Origin: an uncultured Microcaldota archaeon
Lineage (GTDB): Archaea > Micrarchaeota > Micrarchaeia > Anstonellales > Bilamarchaeaceae
Reading direction: 5' to 3'
Assembly: GCA_903835325.1 (NCBI GenBank)
Contig: CAILMU010000122.1
Coordinates: 1-7,520 of the forward strand
DNA: 7,520 nucleotides
In this document: piece after piece, positions 6,203-7,520 of the stretch
Position numbering within the stretch: the stretch's first letter is position 1
How the letters are laid out: each line of letters begins with the position of its first letter
Notes under the pieces: generated by a model
Seen by the model: the letters and a program-made list of their open reading frames with translations, nothing else
Databases searched by the model: none
What the model was told of the DNA's origin: nothing
Position numbers and translations under genes: made by a program

Positions 6203-7288
6203 TCATATCAACCTCGTCAACGAACTGATGTCCACCTCTTCGCCGAAGCTCTTGCTCAGGCCTTTGGCCGCCTGCGTGAATATGAGGATGTTGAATGCCG
6301 GGATCACGAAACCGACAGCGAAGGCTATCCCGACAGTGGCGATCGGAAGAAGCACCAGCGATAGGAAAAATCCGCCCACGAAATTCTTCAGCATGGTGCC
6401 TATGCCTCCGAAAGCGCTGGTCACAAGATCGCTCAAGCCGCTGGAGAAATTGCTCGTGAAGAACGTCTCCATATTGTACTGCATGCCGTTGGCCGTCGTG
6501 TCTTGGAAATAATCCTTCACCATGCTGGAGAAGGAGACCATGGGGCCCGAGCTGTTGTACATGAGCACGTATGTGATGGTGGATAGGACAGGGAATATGA
6601 ACAGGAAAGCGGCGGACACCCCGATGAGCGTGCCGCCCAGGCGACGGGTGGGCGTGAACGCCCGCAGGAAGATGCCGGCCGGAAGGTAGAATTTCAGGAA
6701 CGCCTGGAGCGAGAAGATGAAGACATAGAGCTGGGCGAAATTCACCACATATGCGATAGAGAGCGCGACGGTCATGTTGTAGAGGAGCTGCTTGATGGGC
6801 GCGGCGAGGCCGGCAAGAGGCGAGGCGACAAGGCCGACCCCCAAAGGCCGGGCATACGGGGTGACCGAGGCCATCTGGTCGACCCACATGTTGATGGCGT
6901 AGTTCATGTTCAGCCACACCTCCATGTCGTTGCCGACCTGCTCGTAGTAGGATTTCGTCGCGTCGAATACTGTGGCGGATTGCTGGCCGGCCGGCACCAT
7001 GGAACCCGGAAGGATGGTCCCGATGGTTATCGAAGCGATAGCGCCTATGAGGCCGAAGAGCATGATTATCAAGAACGCCGAGACGAACAGCTCGAAAAGC
7101 TCTGATTTCACATACGCTATCGTCTGCGGGCTCTTGAAGATAGTCCCGAGGAGGTAGATGAAAGCGAGAAGCACGGCTGATACCGAGAGCGCCATGCCTG
7201 AGAGTGCCGCCCAGCCCCATAGGCCGGTGCTGCTTCCGGAAAGAAATTGGCTCCCTGCCAGTATCTGGCTCGGCTCCAGCAGCGCCAT
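6203..7288 (-). CDS. Polytopic membrane protein, paralogue of its downstream neighbour (VirB6/CedA-like candidate)
   Basis: This 361-residue protein has membrane segments at about 32-51, 66-93, 150-198 (probably more than one), 218-243 and 303-338. The K61-S-E loop follows the first segment, as K52-T-E does in the 379-aa paralogue. The signature LRAFTPTRRLGG is at 208-219, almost the same position as in the paralogue. An extracellular loop, about 244-302, is Ser/Thr/Asn-rich and lacks the paralogue's cysteines; I see no cysteine in this protein. The C-terminus SSLTRLI matches the family ending. The codon directly before the ATG at 7288 is an in-frame TGA, so this is the first possible start without readthrough. 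A weak GGTG lies 5 nt upstream. A 14-codon leader ORF with a far better Shine-Dalgarno sits immediately before it. The function is unproven: a membrane channel or scaffold subunit of a transfer or secretion complex is inferred. Confidence 0.9.
   Translation of the reverse strand: MALLEPSQILAGSQFLSGSSTGLWGWAALSGMALSVSAVLLAFIYLLGTIFKSPQTIAYVKSELFELFVSAFLIIMLFGLIGAIASITIGTILPGSMVPAGQQSATVFDATKSYYEQVGNDMEVWLNMNYAINMWVDQMASVTPYARPLGVGLVASPLAGLAAPIKQLLYNMTVALSIAYVVNFAQLYVFIFSLQAFLKFYLPAGIFLRAFTPTRRLGGTLIGVSAAFLFIFPVLSTITYVLMYNSSGPMVSFSSMVKDYFQDTTANGMQYNMETFFTSNFSSGLSDLVTSAFGGIGTMLKNFVGGFFLSLVLLPIATVGIAFAVGFVIPAFNILIFTQAAKGLSKSFGEEVDISSLTRLI
6211..6215 (-). promoter_or_regulatory. Shine-Dalgarno GAGGT for the 379-aa membrane protein, inside the preceding gene
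   Basis: GAGGT on the minus strand lies 9 nt before the ATG at 6201. It falls in the T-R-L-I codons that end the preceding gene, so those last codons double as the ribosome-binding site. This supports the start at 6201 and coupled translation across the TGA-C-ATG junction. Confidence 0.65.
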
Positions 7289-7333
7289 TCAGGCACCACG
7301 CTCCGGCCGGAACTGTTTTCCATCATCCATCAT
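7289..7333 (-). CDS. 14-codon leader ORF, in frame with and abutting the next gene (uncertain)
   Basis: ATG at 7333 opens a short frame, MMDDGKQFRPERGA, ended by TGA at 7289-7291 and followed at once by the ATG of the 361-aa gene in the same frame. It sits 4 nt after the upstream gene's TGA. Eight bases AGGTGATC (7341-7348) match the archaeal anti-Shine-Dalgarno perfectly and end 7 nt before this ATG, much better than the site before 7288. It may be a leader peptide that feeds ribosomes to the next start, or the true N-terminus of the 361-aa protein interrupted by one stop. It may also simply be spacer with a coincidental ATG. Confidence 0.35.
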   Translation of the reverse strand: MMDDGKQFRPERGA

Positions 7334-7337
7334 GATA

Positions 7338-7520
7338 TCAGATCACCTTGAGGAATGCCATGAAATTGACATCCACGTTGAAGAATCTCGCCGTCTCCCT
7401 CGCCGCCGTGAGCGTTATGAATATGTTCAGGGCCGGGAGAAGGATGCTTATTATCACCACATAATAGACAGCGCCGCGTATAAGCTCGAATGCGAGCGTC
7501 AGGGCTCCGCCAAGGAAGAA
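7338..7520 (-). CDS. C-terminal end of a third paralogous membrane protein (5' part beyond window)
   Basis: The last 60 codons of a gene entering from the right edge are visible, ending in TGA at 7338-7340; no start is seen. Its hydrophobic segment (VVIISILLPALNIFI, about residues 21-35 of the visible part) is followed by TAARETARFFNVDVNF and the end AFLKVI. This parallels the end of the 361-aa neighbour, where VIPAFNILIF is followed by TQAAKGLSKSFGEEVD and SSLTRLI. It is therefore very probably another member of the same membrane family and the first gene of this operon visible here. Confidence 0.85.
   Translation of the reverse strand, partial: FFLGGALTLAFELIRGAVYYVVIISILLPALNIFITLTAARETARFFNVDVNFMAFLKVI
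7341..7348 (-). promoter_or_regulatory. Strong archaeal Shine-Dalgarno AGGTGATC overlapping the end of the upstream gene
   Basis: AGGTGATC on the minus strand is an 8-base match to the complement of the archaeal 16S rRNA 3' end. It lies within the K-V-I codons that finish the truncated upstream gene. It is 7 nt before ATG 7333, but over 50 nt before ATG 7288, so on spacing it serves the leader ORF rather than the annotated start of the 361-aa gene. Confidence 0.65.

Noticed and set aside
5371..6228. A 285-codon plus-strand frame antisense to the 379-aa membrane gene
   Set aside because: Its composition is Arg/His/Glu/Asp-heavy without a recognisable fold, and it lies fully opposite a well-supported gene.
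6114..7220. A 368-codon minus-strand frame overlapping the 361-aa membrane gene and the start of the next gene
   Set aside because: Its translation is rich in Arg, His and Pro with no membrane or domain pattern. The overlapping frame gives a coherent polytopic protein with a paralogue next door, so this is an out-of-frame shadow.
7117..7326. A 69-codon minus-strand frame starting at 7326
   Set aside because: It overlaps the start of the 361-aa gene in another frame, is Arg/Ser-rich, and its ATG is poorly placed relative to the strong Shine-Dalgarno.

Overview
The window looks archaeal and is coded entirely on the minus strand. It reads right to left as three tandem membrane-protein genes (the first cut by the right edge), a PIN-domain ribonuclease gene, and a giant surface-protein gene cut by the left edge. 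Archaeal signs are a TATA element 23-34 nt upstream of two start codons that lack a Shine-Dalgarno (leaderless style), a perfect archaeal Shine-Dalgarno inside the membrane operon, and a HARP/RNA-ligase-partner type PIN protein. A secreted DUF11-repeat glycoprotein crowded with N-x-S/T sequons fits too. Frequent AGG/AGA and ATA codons, tight packing and this gene style would suit a DPANN-type archaeon such as a micrarchaeote, but nothing here fixes the lineage.

Positions 1-4378 (minus) are one uninterrupted reading frame of 1459 codons with no stop before the left edge. It encodes a signal peptide, a domain of about seven W-N-G-type repeats that I read as a beta-propeller, a short linker domain, and at least seven DUF11-like Ig-fold units. 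Five consecutive unit steps are exactly 123 residues long apart from two steps that leave an A-type unit. One A-type unit carries a nested insert of about 182 residues with six cysteines. A 72-nt promoter region separates this gene from the ribonuclease gene.

Positions 4451-5023 (minus) encode a 190-residue protein that matches the HARP family (RNA-free RNase P, also called RNA ligase partner) along its whole length. It has its own AT-rich promoter-like element.

Positions 5062-7520 (minus) hold three consecutive polytopic membrane proteins (379 aa, 361 aa, and the last 60 aa of a third). They share an N-terminal K-[ST]-E loop, a central LRAF-x-PTR loop and a C-terminal hydrophobic-x-[KR]-[LV]-I end, so they are diverged tandem paralogues. 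They are translationally linked: one pair is 1 nt apart, and the other is joined by a 14-codon SD-led leader ORF whose TGA is in frame with, and directly abuts, the next ATG. I do not recognise the family with certainty. A VirB6/CedA-like channel subunit of a conjugation or DNA-uptake machine is my best hypothesis.

Taken together, the locus may be a cell-envelope contact or transfer apparatus: a membrane channel complex next to a long adhesin-like glycoprotein, with a housekeeping RNA-processing gene between them. That link rests on gene order only.
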